Positions 7,871-17,629 of a DNA stretch of 64,000 nt are shown piece after piece. Source of the DNA: Marvinbryantia formatexigens DSM 14469. GTDB lineage: Bacteria > Bacillota > Clostridia > Lachnospirales > Lachnospiraceae. Made by a program: the position numbers and the translations under genes. Location of the stretch: the NCBI RefSeq assembly GCF_025148285.1, contig NZ_CP102268.1, positions 1,426,001 through 1,490,000 on the forward strand, written 5' to 3'. The notes under the pieces were generated by a model. It was not told the origin of the DNA, ran no database searches, and worked only from the letters and a program-made list of their open reading frames with translations. Position 1 is the first letter of the stretch. Each line of letters starts with the position of its first letter.

Positions 7871-8851
7871 ATGATGAAGCTTACCAATCCTATAAAAAGA
7901 AAACTTATTCAGATTGCCGCCTTCGGCTTTTCCAATATTCATCTGGGAAACTTTAAAAGCGGCAGTCTGTACACCGGCTCCTGGAAACAATTCTGCAATC
8001 CGGGGCTGAACTGTTATTCCTGCCCTGCCGCCTCGCTCGCCTGTCCCATCGGCGCGCTGCAGGCTGTCAGCGGCTCCATGAATTTTAAATTCAGCTTTTA
8101 TGTGGTCGGTTTTCTGCTTGCCGCCGGCGTTCTCTTCGGGCGTGCAATCTGCGGCTTTCTCTGTCCCTTCGGACTGCTGCAGGAGCTGCTGCACAAGATC
8201 CCGTTTCCCAAACGGAAGCTCCCGAAACCCGTGCGCTATCTGAAATATGTGATTCTGGCGGTTTTTGTCATTATCCTGCCGATTACCGCCACCGACTATA
8301 TGGGTATGGGAAAACCGGCGTTCTGCGAATTTATCTGCCCGGCTGGAACCCTGGAGGGCGGTATCCCGCTGCTTCTGGCAAACCCGCGGCTGCGCTCTGT
8401 CATCGGGGAGCTGTTCAGCCTGAAGGTAGCCATTCTGGTGCTGACGCTTTTCGGCTGCATGTCCGTCTACCGCTTTTTCTGCAAGGCGATGTGCCCGCTC
8501 GGCGCTATTTACGGGCTGCTGAATAAAATCAGCATCTATCATCTGGAGGTTGACGAAAAAAAATGCGTGGGCTGCCAGAAATGCGCCCACGTCTGTAAAA
8601 TGGATGTCGATCCGGTAAAGCATCCGGATTCCGCGGAATGTATCCGCTGCGGCGAATGCCGCGACGCCTGCCCGGTGCAGGCAATTCATCTTGGATTTAA
8701 AGGTCCGGCAAAGCGCACCGTACAGCCAAAAGCGGCAGGCGCGGGCTGCAGGTCCTGTGCCGGAGCGCAGAGCGTCCGCCACCAGGCAGCAGCCTCTTCA
8801 GAACACAAACTGCACGAGCAGCATATAGAGCACCGTACCGCCGGCGATTGA
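7871..8851 (+). CDS. Membrane-bound 4Fe-4S polyferredoxin (NapH/RnfB-like electron carrier)
   Basis: A 326-residue integral membrane iron-sulfur protein. Membrane helices carry cysteine clusters [22 protein letters not shown] and CKAMCPLG. Two [4Fe-4S] ferredoxin motifs follow at about residues 236-278 ([12 protein letters not shown] and [12 protein letters not shown]). The last 50 residues are low in structure and come from a 54-base convergent overlap with azlD, so the tail may be recent read-through. With the exported thioredoxin and CXXC protein it forms a tight three-gene operon, probably sending reducing power out of the cell. Confidence 0.85.
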   Translation: MMKLTNPIKRKLIQIAAFGFSNIHLGNFKSGSLYTGSWKQFCNPGLNCYSCPAASLACPIGALQAVSGSMNFKFSFYVVGFLLAAGVLFGRAICGFLCPFGLLQELLHKIPFPKRKLPKPVRYLKYVILAVFVIILPITATDYMGMGKPAFCEFICPAGTLEGGIPLLLANPRLRSVIGELFSLKVAILVLTLFGCMSVYRFFCKAMCPLGAIYGLLNKISIYHLEVDEKKCVGCQKCAHVCKMDVDPVKHPDSAECIRCGECRDACPVQAIHLGFKGPAKRTVQPKAAGAGCRSCAGAQSVRHQAAASSEHKLHEQHIEHRTAGD

Positions 8852-9130
8852 CAGCAGCATCTGCCGTTTCCACAGGTGCAGCAAAACCACCGCCGCAATA
8901 GAAATGAGCTCCGGCAGGGCATGACTTCCGGAAAATACGGAAACGTCTTTCAGACAGTAAATAATCAGCATCCCGAATACCGCCGCCGGGAGCACCTTTC
9001 CAAGATATTGGATATATTTTGGCGTCTGCTTTCCTGCCGGAAAGATTAAAAACGGCAGGAAGCGCGTCAGCATGGTGCCCAGAACTACCACTGCAATGGT
9101 TATAATCTGCTGTGCAAGTGTCATCGCCAC
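8798..9130 (-). CDS. azlD: AzlD-family branched-chain amino acid exporter small subunit
   Basis: A 110-residue hydrophobic protein with about four membrane helices and the family signature TRFLPFLIF near residue 22. AzlD pairs with AzlC to export branched-chain amino acids or analogues. It overlaps azlC by 10 bases, showing translational coupling, and its 3' end overlaps the convergent polyferredoxin gene by 54 bases. The substrate is inferred from the family. Confidence 0.88.
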   Translation of the reverse strand: MAMTLAQQIITIAVVVLGTMLTRFLPFLIFPAGKQTPKYIQYLGKVLPAAVFGMLIIYCLKDVSVFSGSHALPELISIAAVVLLHLWKRQMLLSIAGGTVLYMLLVQFVF

Positions 9131-9837
9131 GCCTCCTCCCTTTTCTCTTCTTCATTTTCAAGGCTTCCCCGCAGAAGCGTCAGCGCTCCGAGAATTCCCA
9201 GCATAGACGGAATAATAAAATTGTCCGCCCCAAACATAATCAGGCACAAAAGCGACAGTCCCAGACCAAGCAGGGCGCTGGTATGATTTTTATCCTTCAG
9301 CCACTGCTCCATAAAGATGACGACAAACATCGCGGTCATCACAAATTCCAGCCCCTCTGTGTCAAAGTGCAGAAAAGAGCCGAAAATTCCGCCAAGCGTC
9401 GCTCCCAGGAACCAGTAAAACTGGTTCAGCAGCGTGACAGCAAGCATAAACCAGCCCCGGTCCACCCCCTCCGGCACCTTTGCGGTATAATTAATAGAGA
9501 ATGTTTCATCACACATCCCAAAAATCAGATAAAACTTTTTCCAGCCTGTCCCCTTAAATTTGTCCAGCATGGAGATGCCGTAAAACAGATGGCGCGCATT
9601 GATCATCAGCGTCATCACAAACGCCTGCAGCGGATTGAATGCGCCCAGAAGCAGATCACAGGTCACAAATTCCATCGAACCGGCGAAAATCGTGACGCTC
9701 ATCACCATCGGATACCAGAAGTCAAAGCCCGACACATTCATATAAATCCCGTAGGTCAGACCAAGAAACCAGAAGCCCGCAAAAATCGGAATGGTGTGCG
9801 GAAACGCCGCAGCAAACGCCTTCTTTATCTTCTCCAC
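9121..9837 (-). CDS. azlC: AzlC-family branched-chain amino acid exporter large subunit
   Basis: A 238-residue membrane protein with the AzlC hallmarks: [14 protein letters not shown] near the start, FAGSMEFV and [10 protein letters not shown]. It forms the export channel with AzlD. No Lrp-type regulator is next to it. It lies 10 bases after the stop of a solute-binding protein gene on the same strand, so the two may share a transcript although their functions look unrelated. Confidence 0.9.
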   Translation of the reverse strand: MEKIKKAFAAAFPHTIPIFAGFWFLGLTYGIYMNVSGFDFWYPMVMSVTIFAGSMEFVTCDLLLGAFNPLQAFVMTLMINARHLFYGISMLDKFKGTGWKKFYLIFGMCDETFSINYTAKVPEGVDRGWFMLAVTLLNQFYWFLGATLGGIFGSFLHFDTEGLEFVMTAMFVVIFMEQWLKDKNHTSALLGLGLSLLCLIMFGADNFIIPSMLGILGALTLLRGSLENEEEKREEAWR

Positions 9838-9847
9838 TTCTTATCCC

Positions 9848-10807
9848 TCATTCCATCTGCAGCTCTACATAGTCCTCCGGAATTTCCAGACCGAGCTTCT
9901 CACAGATTTCTTTATTATATTCCTTTGTTACCGCCGGCGCATATTCAATCGGCATGGTGGAGATATCCTCCCCGTCTGCCAGAATGCGTACCGCCATCTG
10001 CCCGGTGGTATAGCCAAGGTCGTAATAATCAATCGAAAGCGTTGCCACACCGCAGATTCTGCAGATACCCTCTTCGCCAGCCACAACCGGGATACCAGCC
10101 GGAATGCACACGTTGGCAATCAGTTCCGCGTTGGACGCTGCGGTGTTATCTGTCGGAACAAAAATCACATCGCACTCCATCGTAGCGTTCGTGGTGACAG
10201 AAGCAATATCATTGGAATCCGAAAAGCCATATTCTCTGCATGTGTAACCGCGCGCTTCCAGCTCTTCCGTCATCACGTCAATCTGATACTGCGAGTTCGG
10301 CTCCGCCGAGCAGTAAAGCAGACCTACCGTTTCCGCCTTCGGAAACAGCTCCTGTATCATGGACGCCTGCTCGTCGAGCGGCGCCAGATCGGAGGTGCCC
10401 GAAATATTTCCGCCCACCGTGCCGTCAAAATCATCCAGCTGCAGAGCCGCCTCATATTTTGTGACCGATGTCCCCAGAATCGGTATCTGACTGGTCGCCG
10501 TGGCCGCCGTCTGCAGGGACGCCGTGGAATTTGCCAGAATCAAATCCACATTTCCCGCCACAAAACCGTTTATAATCGTGGAGCACAGATAAAAATCCCC
10601 CTGCGCGTTCTGCTCCTCAATCACTACCTCATCGCCGAATTTTTCCGTCAACGCATCCTTAAAGCCCCGCGTCGCACTGTCTAACGCCTCATGCTGTATC
10701 AGCTGGCAGATACCGACATGATATGTCTCCTCCGCTGCCGCCGCATTTCCAAGGCATTCGGTCATTACCGCCGCTGCGGCTGCCGTCATCCAGAATCTTT
10801 TTTTCAT
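9848..10807 (-). CDS. ABC transporter substrate-binding protein (TrpX/ABC_sub_bind family), orphan
   Basis: A 319-residue exported binding protein of the family that in other Firmicutes binds tryptophan, tyrosine or nucleoside-like ligands. It has a signal peptide without lipobox Cys (cleavage near AAAAEE), then two Rossmann-like lobes (ICQLIQHEALD, LILANSTASLQ, PILGTSVT, VIFVPTDNT, PVVAGEEG, DLGYTTGQMA). The ATG at 10807 follows GGGAGG by 9 bases and gives the cleanest signal peptide. The usual permease and ATPase genes are absent; azlCD follows instead. It may serve a transporter elsewhere. Confidence 0.85.
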   Translation of the reverse strand: MKKRFWMTAAAAAVMTECLGNAAAAEETYHVGICQLIQHEALDSATRGFKDALTEKFGDEVVIEEQNAQGDFYLCSTIINGFVAGNVDLILANSTASLQTAATATSQIPILGTSVTKYEAALQLDDFDGTVGGNISGTSDLAPLDEQASMIQELFPKAETVGLLYCSAEPNSQYQIDVMTEELEARGYTCREYGFSDSNDIASVTTNATMECDVIFVPTDNTAASNAELIANVCIPAGIPVVAGEEGICRICGVATLSIDYYDLGYTTGQMAVRILADGEDISTMPIEYAPAVTKEYNKEICEKLGLEIPEDYVELQME

Positions 10808-10926
10808 CCTGCACATCCTCCCAGTCAAGTTCTTCCTGCCGCCGCGGCAAAAAGTCTGAACGGCTTCTGCCCGGCAGTATCATAATCTATAAGGATAGTA
10901 TAATGCGGTTTTGGCAATTTGTAAAA

Positions 10927-11885
10927 TTATTTCTGATTACATCTGATATAACCCAGCGCTTCCTCCCGGCTCAGCGAGAAATATTTCTGCAGCTTGTCTA
11001 TAATTGATTCCGTTGTTTTTCCCTCCTCCTGGTTTTCCCGTATCATCGCCCCGATTCCCCGACCGAGTCCTTGGCTTATTCCTTGATGGATTCCGATATT
11101 TTTCCCTTCTTCCACTCCCGATTTGTAATGGTCCTCAAATGCTTTACACATAACTGCTCTCTCTCCTTTCCTTTTCAAGGCATTATAATAATCCAGATGT
11201 CCCGTCAACGCAAAAATCAAACGATTGGTATCCTCCGGCAGTTTTTCATATACAGACCGTTTTTTCTGCAGATAGCGCTGCATTTCCTTTTCGTCATTCC
11301 GTCTCTGCAAAATTTCAAATACCTCTCGCCAGCCTCCCGAAAACCAAGCCGCATCTACATTTTCCGGCGTAATCAGAAGCATGGCGTATGGTCTGATATA
11401 CTTCTTCAACCACTTAAACTCCTCCGGTATCTTCACCATATCAGCCAAATCTGTCGGTCCGCTCCAGATTTGTGCTCCATAATAAAACACGATTGTGATT
11501 ACCGGCGCTAGTTTTTCTCCTTTATGCAGTTTTTCATCTTTGCACATGCGCCGCTGCACATCATATTCCAGCGCATCCTCTGTCATAACCCTGAGAGGCA
11601 TTCCAAAATCAACTGTCGTCTGATTCTGAAGCGCAACAATAATCTCTCCGTCCGGCGCCACAATTTTCTTGTTAAATCCCGGAAGCGCTGTACGCCTCTG
11701 ACACTCTTTCTGTTTTCTTTTCCTTTCTGCGGAATTTCTTCTATGCGTACCAGCTCCGTGGGTACCGGTACCATCTGTCCGCACTGCACCAGTGGCTTTC
11801 CCTGTGCCAGCACACCATTTACAAAATCGCAGAAATGACGGCTGTTTTCTTGATACTCTTTTAAAATAATATCTTTTTCCTGCAA
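10927..11885 (-). pseudogene. Rpn/PD-(D/E)XK nuclease-type transposase, frameshifted
   Basis: The N-terminal part (QEKDIILKEYQENSRHFCDF, from a TTG at 11885 with GGAGGA upstream) is in one frame. The rest (GEIIVALQNQTTVDFGMPLR through LGYIRCNQK) is in another. The switch falls near 11690-11720, in a purine-rich stretch. Intact relatives of about 310 residues (recombination-promoting nuclease family) read through this point. The ALQNQ segment corresponds to the nuclease-core E-x-Q/K element. Alone among housekeeping genes, it looks like a decayed mobile gene. A sequencing indel is the alternative. Confidence 0.75.
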
Positions 11886-12100
11886 ATAAGCTCCTCCATG
11901 CATTCATTTTGATTTTTCTGAAATGTGTAGCCGAACGGCTTTGAGTTGTAATCCAGAAACTACAGATAACACATTTTCAATGAGCTTATCATATCACAGG
12001 TCTTCCCGTTTTGCAATATTTATTTTAATGTTGTGTATTAATTATAATATGTTATTATTTATAATGCAAGTGAAAAATAAATTCCTTTTTTCCAAAATGC

Positions 12101-12129
12101 TTGCCAGCCGCCCGTTTTTTCTGTATACT
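12101..12129 (+). promoter_or_regulatory. SigA-type promoter of plsC
   Basis: TTGCCA (12101-12106) and TATACT (12124-12129) are 17 bases apart, 92 bases before the plsC start. The gap 11886-12221 otherwise holds an A+T-rich stretch (about 12010-12090) with no gene or clear structure. Confidence 0.65.
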
Positions 12130-12221
12130 AAACACAGTACAAACGACCGGGCACCGGGAGCGGACACACAAAAGCGTCCGTCCCCGGCGGCGCGTATGTT
12201 TCAAGGGAGGCTTTGTATATC

Positions 12222-12950
12222 ATGATACGTTTTCTCATTGTTGCAGTTACAGTTATCGGCTTTCTGATTCTCTCCATTCCGATTCTGATCGTGGAATGGA
12301 TCATCGGAAAATTCAATCCCCGCGCGCGGGACATTTCCTCGCTGCGGATTATCCAGGCGGTATTCCGGTTTATCCTCTGGGAGACCGGCGCAAAAATCAC
12401 GGTAATCGGCTATGAAAACGTGCCGCAGAATGAAACGGTGCTTTATGTAGGGAATCACAGAAGCTATTTCGATATTCTGATGACCTACTGCCGCTGCCCG
12501 GACCTGACTGGTTATGTGGCAAAGGACAGCATGGAAAAAATCCCGCTGCTCTCCACCTGGATGAAGCGCCTGTACTGCCTGTTTCTGGACCGCTCCGACA
12601 TCAAACAGGGGCTGAAAACCATTCTCACCGGCATCCAGCAGATTAAAAACGGGATTTCAATGTGTATTTTTCCGGAGGGGACAAGAAACCACGAGCCCAG
12701 GCTTCTTCCCTTTAAAGAGGGCAGTCTGAAAATGGCGGAAAAAACGGGCTGTGCGATTGTCCCGATGGCGATTACCAATTCCGGCGATATTTTTGAGGAC
12801 CATCTTCCGAAAATCCGTCCTGCGCACGTCATTCTGGAATACGGCAAGCCCATCTATCCGAAAGACCTGAGCAAAGAAGAACGGAAATTCCTCGGATCCT
12901 ATACGCAGAACATCATTCAGGATATGCTTGACAAACATGTTATTGAATAG
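12222..12950 (+). CDS. plsC: 1-acyl-sn-glycerol-3-phosphate acyltransferase (PlsC family)
   Basis: A 242-residue membrane-associated acyltransferase that adds the second fatty acid to make phosphatidic acid. An N-terminal helix (residues 2-22) precedes the catalytic NHRSYFD (HX4D) and the substrate-binding FPEGTRN motif. The ATG at 12222 lies 11 bases after GGGAGG; an in-frame TTG at 12213 is too close to it. Monocistronic, with its own promoter and a strong terminator region downstream. Confidence 0.92.
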   Translation: MIRFLIVAVTVIGFLILSIPILIVEWIIGKFNPRARDISSLRIIQAVFRFILWETGAKITVIGYENVPQNETVLYVGNHRSYFDILMTYCRCPDLTGYVAKDSMEKIPLLSTWMKRLYCLFLDRSDIKQGLKTILTGIQQIKNGISMCIFPEGTRNHEPRLLPFKEGSLKMAEKTGCAIVPMAITNSGDIFEDHLPKIRPAHVILEYGKPIYPKDLSKEERKFLGSYTQNIIQDMLDKHVIE

Positions 12951-13040
12951 CTGTAGAACCGGAAAATGCGCCGCCATGCAGGCCGCATTTCCCATCAGCA
13001 TAAAAACAGCTTCCGGTACTTAAGCTGCGCACGGCAGCAA

Positions 13041-13107
13041 AAAGGAGCTGCGGTTACATATATCCCCCTCTTATCAGAGAAGGTATCTTAGTAACCGCAG
13101 CTCCTTT
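13041..13107. terminator. Bidirectional terminator between plsC and the DUF1002 gene
   Basis: A 17-base inverted repeat (AAAGGAGCTGCGGTTAC at 13041-13057, GTAACCGCAGCTCCTTT at 13091-13107) has A- and T-rich flanks and a 33-base loop. It lies between two convergent genes and would end transcripts from either side. Confidence 0.65.
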
Positions 13108-13144
13108 TAAATTTCCCCGCGCTCAAATCAGATATCCCGCTGCT

Positions 13145-13174
13145 GGCATGATACCCGGCTCATTGCCCGCGGGA
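13145..13174. repeat. Dispersed 30-base repeat, copy A
   Basis: Matches 42338-42367 at 26 of 30 bases, with an identical 16-base core (GGCTCATTGCCCGCGG). Both copies are intergenic. No coding or known regulatory meaning is apparent; it may be the remnant of a dispersed intergenic repeat. Confidence 0.5.
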
Positions 13175-13190
13175 ACAAATTTCCCATGCC

Positions 13191-15140
13191 TTAGAAATTT
13201 CCCATTTCTTCCTCAAAATCCGCAAACTCGTCTGACATTTCCCCGTCGATGCTCTCCAGGATTTCATCGACATTCACGTCCGCCGATGTTTCCGCCGCGT
13301 CCGCAGCGCCCTCTTCCGGCGCTGCTGCGGTTTCCTCCATCGCCGCCTCCGTCATGTCTGCGGCATCCTCTACCTTATACGCATCCTCCAGAATACCCAT
13401 GATGAGATTATAAAGAACCACCTCATCCGCGTCCTCCAGATTGCTGTCTGCAAGGAATTCCTCGGAATCTTTGAAAATCAGTCTTCTTACATACTTATCA
13501 AGCTGCACCATATCGCTGTCCTCATAGGACTTATCCGGCGCCTGCGCCTGGGTATCCGCAACGATAGTCTGGCTGATGGATGTATCCGCCGCTTCCTCCG
13601 CTGCAACCGCATCCGCGCCCTTCGTGAGCACCTTCAGCAGATACTGCTCAATCTTTTCCGGGAAAAGCTTCGCCGCCGTCTCAGTCAGATATACCTGGGA
13701 CATGCCGTCCTCGCTGGTGATGGTCGTGCTCTGGAAAGCACTCTCCAGATCCTTCTTTACAGCATCGTAAATCTCACGGTCTTCTGCATTTAAGCTGTCC
13801 GCCGTCAGAACCTCTTCCGTTTCCTGAACCGCCGCTTCTGTCTCTGCAGCCGCTTCTGTCTCAGGAGCTGCCGCTTCTGTTCCCGCCGTGCTTTCCGTTT
13901 CTTCCGACGGAATCACTGCGTCACTGCTTCCGGTTCCATCCTCCGGAAGTGCCTCTCCACCGGCTTCCGCAGCATTCGTATCATCGGTAAATACCGGGTC
14001 TTCCACGCTGCCATCTGCGTTCTCAGAAGCCGCCTGGGTCTCCAGCTGGATCGTGCCGTCGTCCGTCGCCTCCGGGATACCAAATTCATTCTCCGTCTGC
14101 TCCTGCTGTTCGGACTGCTCCTGCACTGTCTGGGTGGTATCCTCCTCGGAAACCGTACCGCCGTCGCTCTCCAGCACGGACGGGTCAGTGTTATTCAGAA
14201 TATTATCGTTATCGAGGTCTGTCACATCGTCGACGATCACCACATCGCCGCCTGCTTCTGTCTCCTGCGCTTCGGATTCCTGCTGCTTCGCCGCTTCTTC
14301 TGCCGCTGCTTCAGCTTCCTGCGCGCGCTCCTCAGCCTGCTGCTGCTCCTCCTCGGAAGCGCCGGCGTCGCCCGCTACATTTGCCTGCACACGCTCCAGC
14401 GTCGCTTGAAGCTGGATGATATCGTATTCCTGCTGTGCAATCTGCTGCATCAGCTCTGCGATCTCTTCACTCTGGTCGTCGTTAATAGTAACGTCGTAAT
14501 TATTCGACACTTCATTGACAATGTTTGTAATCTCTTCTATATTGGTGACATTGTTTTCGATGACCTGTATCTTTGTCTCATTGATAACGGCGGTCGCCTT
14601 GCTCTGTCCGACTTCGTTCGCCAGATTTCCGGTCGTCACCAGTTCCTGGTTTGCCAGCTCCACCTTAACCGGGTCAAGCGACTGTTTGCTTGCCTGCTCA
14701 TAAGCCATAATAACGCCTGTGAGCGCTCCGGTACCGGATACCTTGAACGGGCATGCCGCCACTACCTGGCAGTTTGTAACGCCGGAGGTCGACAGGGTGG
14801 ACGCGATCATATTGCAGGTAACCCACTCCAGATTCGCCGTCTTTACCTGGATACCGCCGGAGCTGGTCGGCGCCACCAGCGCACAGCTATAGGTATAGTT
14901 TCCAATCTGTTCCAGCGGAACATAAGAACCGAGGTGATTTCTCTCATCGGTATTGTTAATATAAATAACATCCACGCTGTCATACGTTACTCCGAAATAC
15001 CGCATCATGGTATCCTTCTGGTCCTGTGATAAATCCGTGCCCAGCGTGACCACCTTGCGGCTGTCCGCCAGCGCCGGAACCGCACATACCAGCACCGCTG
15101 CCAGCGAGAGAATGATGCTGCTGACGAGTTTCTTCTTCAT
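13191..15140 (-). CDS. Exported DUF1002 protein with long acidic low-complexity tail
   Basis: A 649-residue secreted protein. The signal peptide is cleaved near VPALADS. A DUF1002 domain (about residues 25-225; YpuA-like) begins KVVTLGTDLSQDQK and holds the AYEQASK region. A coiled-coil segment follows (EEIAELMQQIAQQEYDIIQL), then some 250 residues rich in Glu, Ala and Thr, and a helical C-terminal region from about residue 440. The ATG at 15140 fits AAGGAGG with 8-base spacing better than the ATG at 15146. Function unknown; a cell-surface role is inferred. It follows murF on the same strand. Confidence 0.82.
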   Translation of the reverse strand: MKKKLVSSIILSLAAVLVCAVPALADSRKVVTLGTDLSQDQKDTMMRYFGVTYDSVDVIYINNTDERNHLGSYVPLEQIGNYTYSCALVAPTSSGGIQVKTANLEWVTCNMIASTLSTSGVTNCQVVAACPFKVSGTGALTGVIMAYEQASKQSLDPVKVELANQELVTTGNLANEVGQSKATAVINETKIQVIENNVTNIEEITNIVNEVSNNYDVTINDDQSEEIAELMQQIAQQEYDIIQLQATLERVQANVAGDAGASEEEQQQAEERAQEAEAAAEEAAKQQESEAQETEAGGDVVIVDDVTDLDNDNILNNTDPSVLESDGGTVSEEDTTQTVQEQSEQQEQTENEFGIPEATDDGTIQLETQAASENADGSVEDPVFTDDTNAAEAGGEALPEDGTGSSDAVIPSEETESTAGTEAAAPETEAAAETEAAVQETEEVLTADSLNAEDREIYDAVKKDLESAFQSTTITSEDGMSQVYLTETAAKLFPEKIEQYLLKVLTKGADAVAAEEAADTSISQTIVADTQAQAPDKSYEDSDMVQLDKYVRRLIFKDSEEFLADSNLEDADEVVLYNLIMGILEDAYKVEDAADMTEAAMEETAAAPEEGAADAAETSADVNVDEILESIDGEMSDEFADFEEEMGNF

Positions 15141-15208
15141 ATCCATATCCTCCTTAGAATTATTTTGCGCAACTGCCCTGTCCTGCAGCGCTTCCGCCTG
15201 CGCGGCAG

Positions 15209-16576
15209 TTACTTTGTGAGTGCCTCCACGATTTTCTCAAAATGCATTGCGTGAGACGCTTTTACAAGCACGGTGTCCCCCTTCTGCACACTGTCCGGAA
15301 GAAGCCTTAAGACCTCTTCCACCGAATCCGCCGTGATGACCTGCTTTTCCGGAGACAGCCTCCGGATTTCCTCTGCCATATAACGGCACAGCGCGCCCAC
15401 ACAGAAAAACACCGGGATATCGAGCCCCGCAGCAAATCTGCCGACCTCCCCGTGGAGCTGCTGTTCGTTCTCGCCCAGCTCTCCCATATCTCCGAGAACC
15501 GCTATTTTTCTGCCCGGAGCATCCGCAAGCACGCCAAGAGACGCCTTCATCGACATCGGGTTGGCATTGTAGCAGTCATCCACCACCGTAATGCCGCCCG
15601 CCTCCAGAATACGGAACCTGCCGCCAAGCGCCTGAAGCTTTTCAATTCCCCGCCGGATCTCCTCCAGGCTCATGCCGAGCGCCCTGCCGACTGCCGTTGC
15701 AGCCAGAGCGTTCAGCACCATGTGATATCCCGGAATGGGAATCGTCACAGCAAAGCTTTCCGTTCCATCATGGATTCTGCACTTTACTCCCTTTAAGCCC
15801 GCATTTTCAATGTCCGTCGCCCGGATAGCGCACGCATGCTCAATTCCGAAAAACTGCGGCGTAATCCCTCTGACCTCCTTTAAAGCGGACAATTTATCAT
15901 CATCCCCGTTAAGGACGATCTGTCCGTCGGGGGCAATGAAATCAAAAATCTCCGACTTTGCCCGCAGCACACCATCCCGGTCTCCCAGAAACTCCAGATG
16001 GCAAGTGCCGATGTTTGTGATCACACAGACATCCGGACGGGCAATTTTGCTCAGCCGGTGCATCTCCCCGAAATGGTTGATGCCCATTTCCAGAACCGCC
16101 ACCTCGTCTTCCTCCGTAAGCTGGAAAACGGTGAGCGGCAGCCCAAGCTCATTATTGAAATTTCCCGGCGTCTTTAGCACCCGGTACTTTTCCGAAAGCA
16201 CGCTGGCTATCATTTCCTTCGTGCTGGTTTTTCCAACACTGCCGGTAATCCCGACTACTTTTATATCAAGCTGCTGCCGGTAAAACTCCGCAATCGCCAT
16301 CAGCGCCTTCAGAGTGGATTCCACAAGGATATACGGTCCCTGCGCCTCTGCCGGCGCCTTCTCGCAGAGCACGCAGAGCGCTCCCTGCGCGTAAACCTGC
16401 GGAATGAATCTGTGACCGTCCACGTGCTCTCCGCAGATTGCCGCAAACAGACTGCCTTCCTTCGCCCTGCGGCTGTCCGTGACGATATCCGCCACCTCCC
16501 GGCTGCGGTCGGCGTCACTTCCAACATATGCTCCGCCACAGGCTCCGGCAATATTTTCCAATGTGAGATTTTTCAT
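15209..16576 (-). CDS. murF: UDP-MurNAc-tripeptide--D-alanyl-D-alanine ligase
   Basis: A 455-residue Mur ligase that joins D-Ala-D-Ala to the UDP-MurNAc tripeptide, the last cytoplasmic step of the precursor. It has the ATP-binding loop GITGSVGKTSTKE, the central-domain EMGINHFGEM and VITNIGTCHLE, and the C-terminal DDCYNANPMSM motif. Length is normal. It begins 3 bases after the ddl stop, so the dipeptide maker and its user are cotranscribed. The DUF1002 gene follows 68 bases downstream. Confidence 0.96.
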   Translation of the reverse strand: MKNLTLENIAGACGGAYVGSDADRSREVADIVTDSRRAKEGSLFAAICGEHVDGHRFIPQVYAQGALCVLCEKAPAEAQGPYILVESTLKALMAIAEFYRQQLDIKVVGITGSVGKTSTKEMIASVLSEKYRVLKTPGNFNNELGLPLTVFQLTEEDEVAVLEMGINHFGEMHRLSKIARPDVCVITNIGTCHLEFLGDRDGVLRAKSEIFDFIAPDGQIVLNGDDDKLSALKEVRGITPQFFGIEHACAIRATDIENAGLKGVKCRIHDGTESFAVTIPIPGYHMVLNALAATAVGRALGMSLEEIRRGIEKLQALGGRFRILEAGGITVVDDCYNANPMSMKASLGVLADAPGRKIAVLGDMGELGENEQQLHGEVGRFAAGLDIPVFFCVGALCRYMAEEIRRLSPEKQVITADSVEEVLRLLPDSVQKGDTVLVKASHAMHFEKIVEALTK

Positions 16577-16579
16577 AAA

Positions 16580-17605
16580 CTACCTCTTTGATACCTCTAT
16601 CAGCTTTTCGCACAAATCAGCAAAGTTCATTCCGACCGCCGCCGCTTCCTGCGGGAGCAGACTGGTCGGAGTCATGCCCGGAAGGGTATTTGCCTCCAGG
16701 CAGTAGATTCCGCCGTCTTCATCCATCATGAAATCCATGCGCGCATAGCTCTCCAGGCGGAGCGTATCATACGCTTTCAGGGCAATTTCCTGCATCTTCT
16801 GCGTCAGTTCAGCACTCAGCGGCGCCGGACATGTCTCAATCGTGCTTCCCGCCTGATATTTGTTTTTATAGTCGTAAAAGCCGGCAATCGGACTGATTTC
16901 CACAATCGGATAGGCTTTTCCGTCTATCACGCCCACGGTGTACTCCTGCCCTCTGATGTACTGCTCCACAATCAGCTTATCTTCATAAGAGAAGCCATTT
17001 TTTACCGCCTCGGAGAATTCCTCCTCCGTATGTACGATATAAACGCCGACGCTGGAACCGCCGCACGCTGTCTTTACCACACATGGCAGCTCCATGCCAA
17101 GCTCCGCCGCGCTTTTAGGCGAATCTGTTTTTCTCACAATCACGCCCGCCGGCGCCGGCACGCCGTTTTCCCGGAAAAGCTGCTTTGTAATTGTTTTATC
17201 CATCGCCAGCGCGCTGCCAAGATAGCCGCTGCCGGTGTAGGTAATGCCAAGTAAATCGAATGCCGCCTGTATCCTGCCGTCCTCGCCGCAGGTTCCGTGC
17301 AGCGCCAGAAATACTGTGTCCGCCGCTCTGCATGTCTCCAGAACCCCCGGTCCGAAAAACTCCCGCCGCTCTGCCTTTATCTTTTCGATAGAATCGTTAA
17401 AGCTTCTTATGTACGCCGCCTCGCGCTCCACATCATATTCCTCTGCAAACGCCGTTTCCGCCTGCAGTCCTTCCTTTCCGCAGAATACGTCCAGCAGAAT
17501 CGCCAGATGTCCTCTGCTGCGCAGCGCTTCACAGACCTTTGTCCCGGACACAATGGAAACATCGCGCTCCGTGCTGGTCCCCCCTGCCAGTACCACAATC
17601 TTCAT
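16580..17605 (-). CDS. ddl: D-alanine--D-alanine ligase
   Basis: A 341-residue ATP-grasp enzyme that makes the D-Ala-D-Ala dipeptide for cell-wall precursors. Signatures are GGTSTERDVS near the N terminus, LHGTCGEDGRIQ, the ATP-grasp KTACGGSSVGV, and the Mg-binding/catalytic ARMDFMMDEDG...LEANTLPGMTPTS. The Tyr in QAAFDLLGITYTGSG suggests D-Ala rather than D-lactate use, though this cannot be certain by eye. It heads the ddl-murF operon behind its own promoter. Confidence 0.95.
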   Translation of the reverse strand: MKIVVLAGGTSTERDVSIVSGTKVCEALRSRGHLAILLDVFCGKEGLQAETAFAEEYDVEREAAYIRSFNDSIEKIKAERREFFGPGVLETCRAADTVFLALHGTCGEDGRIQAAFDLLGITYTGSGYLGSALAMDKTITKQLFRENGVPAPAGVIVRKTDSPKSAAELGMELPCVVKTACGGSSVGVYIVHTEEEFSEAVKNGFSYEDKLIVEQYIRGQEYTVGVIDGKAYPIVEISPIAGFYDYKNKYQAGSTIETCPAPLSAELTQKMQEIALKAYDTLRLESYARMDFMMDEDGGIYCLEANTLPGMTPTSLLPQEAAAVGMNFADLCEKLIEVSKR

Positions 17606-17629
17606 TCCTTTAACCTCGCCTCCCTTTAA

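Noticed and set aside
12958-13035. Riboswitch-like structure after plsC
   Set aside because: Short pairs (for example CCGGAA/TTCCGG) are present, but it lies downstream of the gene and no aptamer core was recognised.
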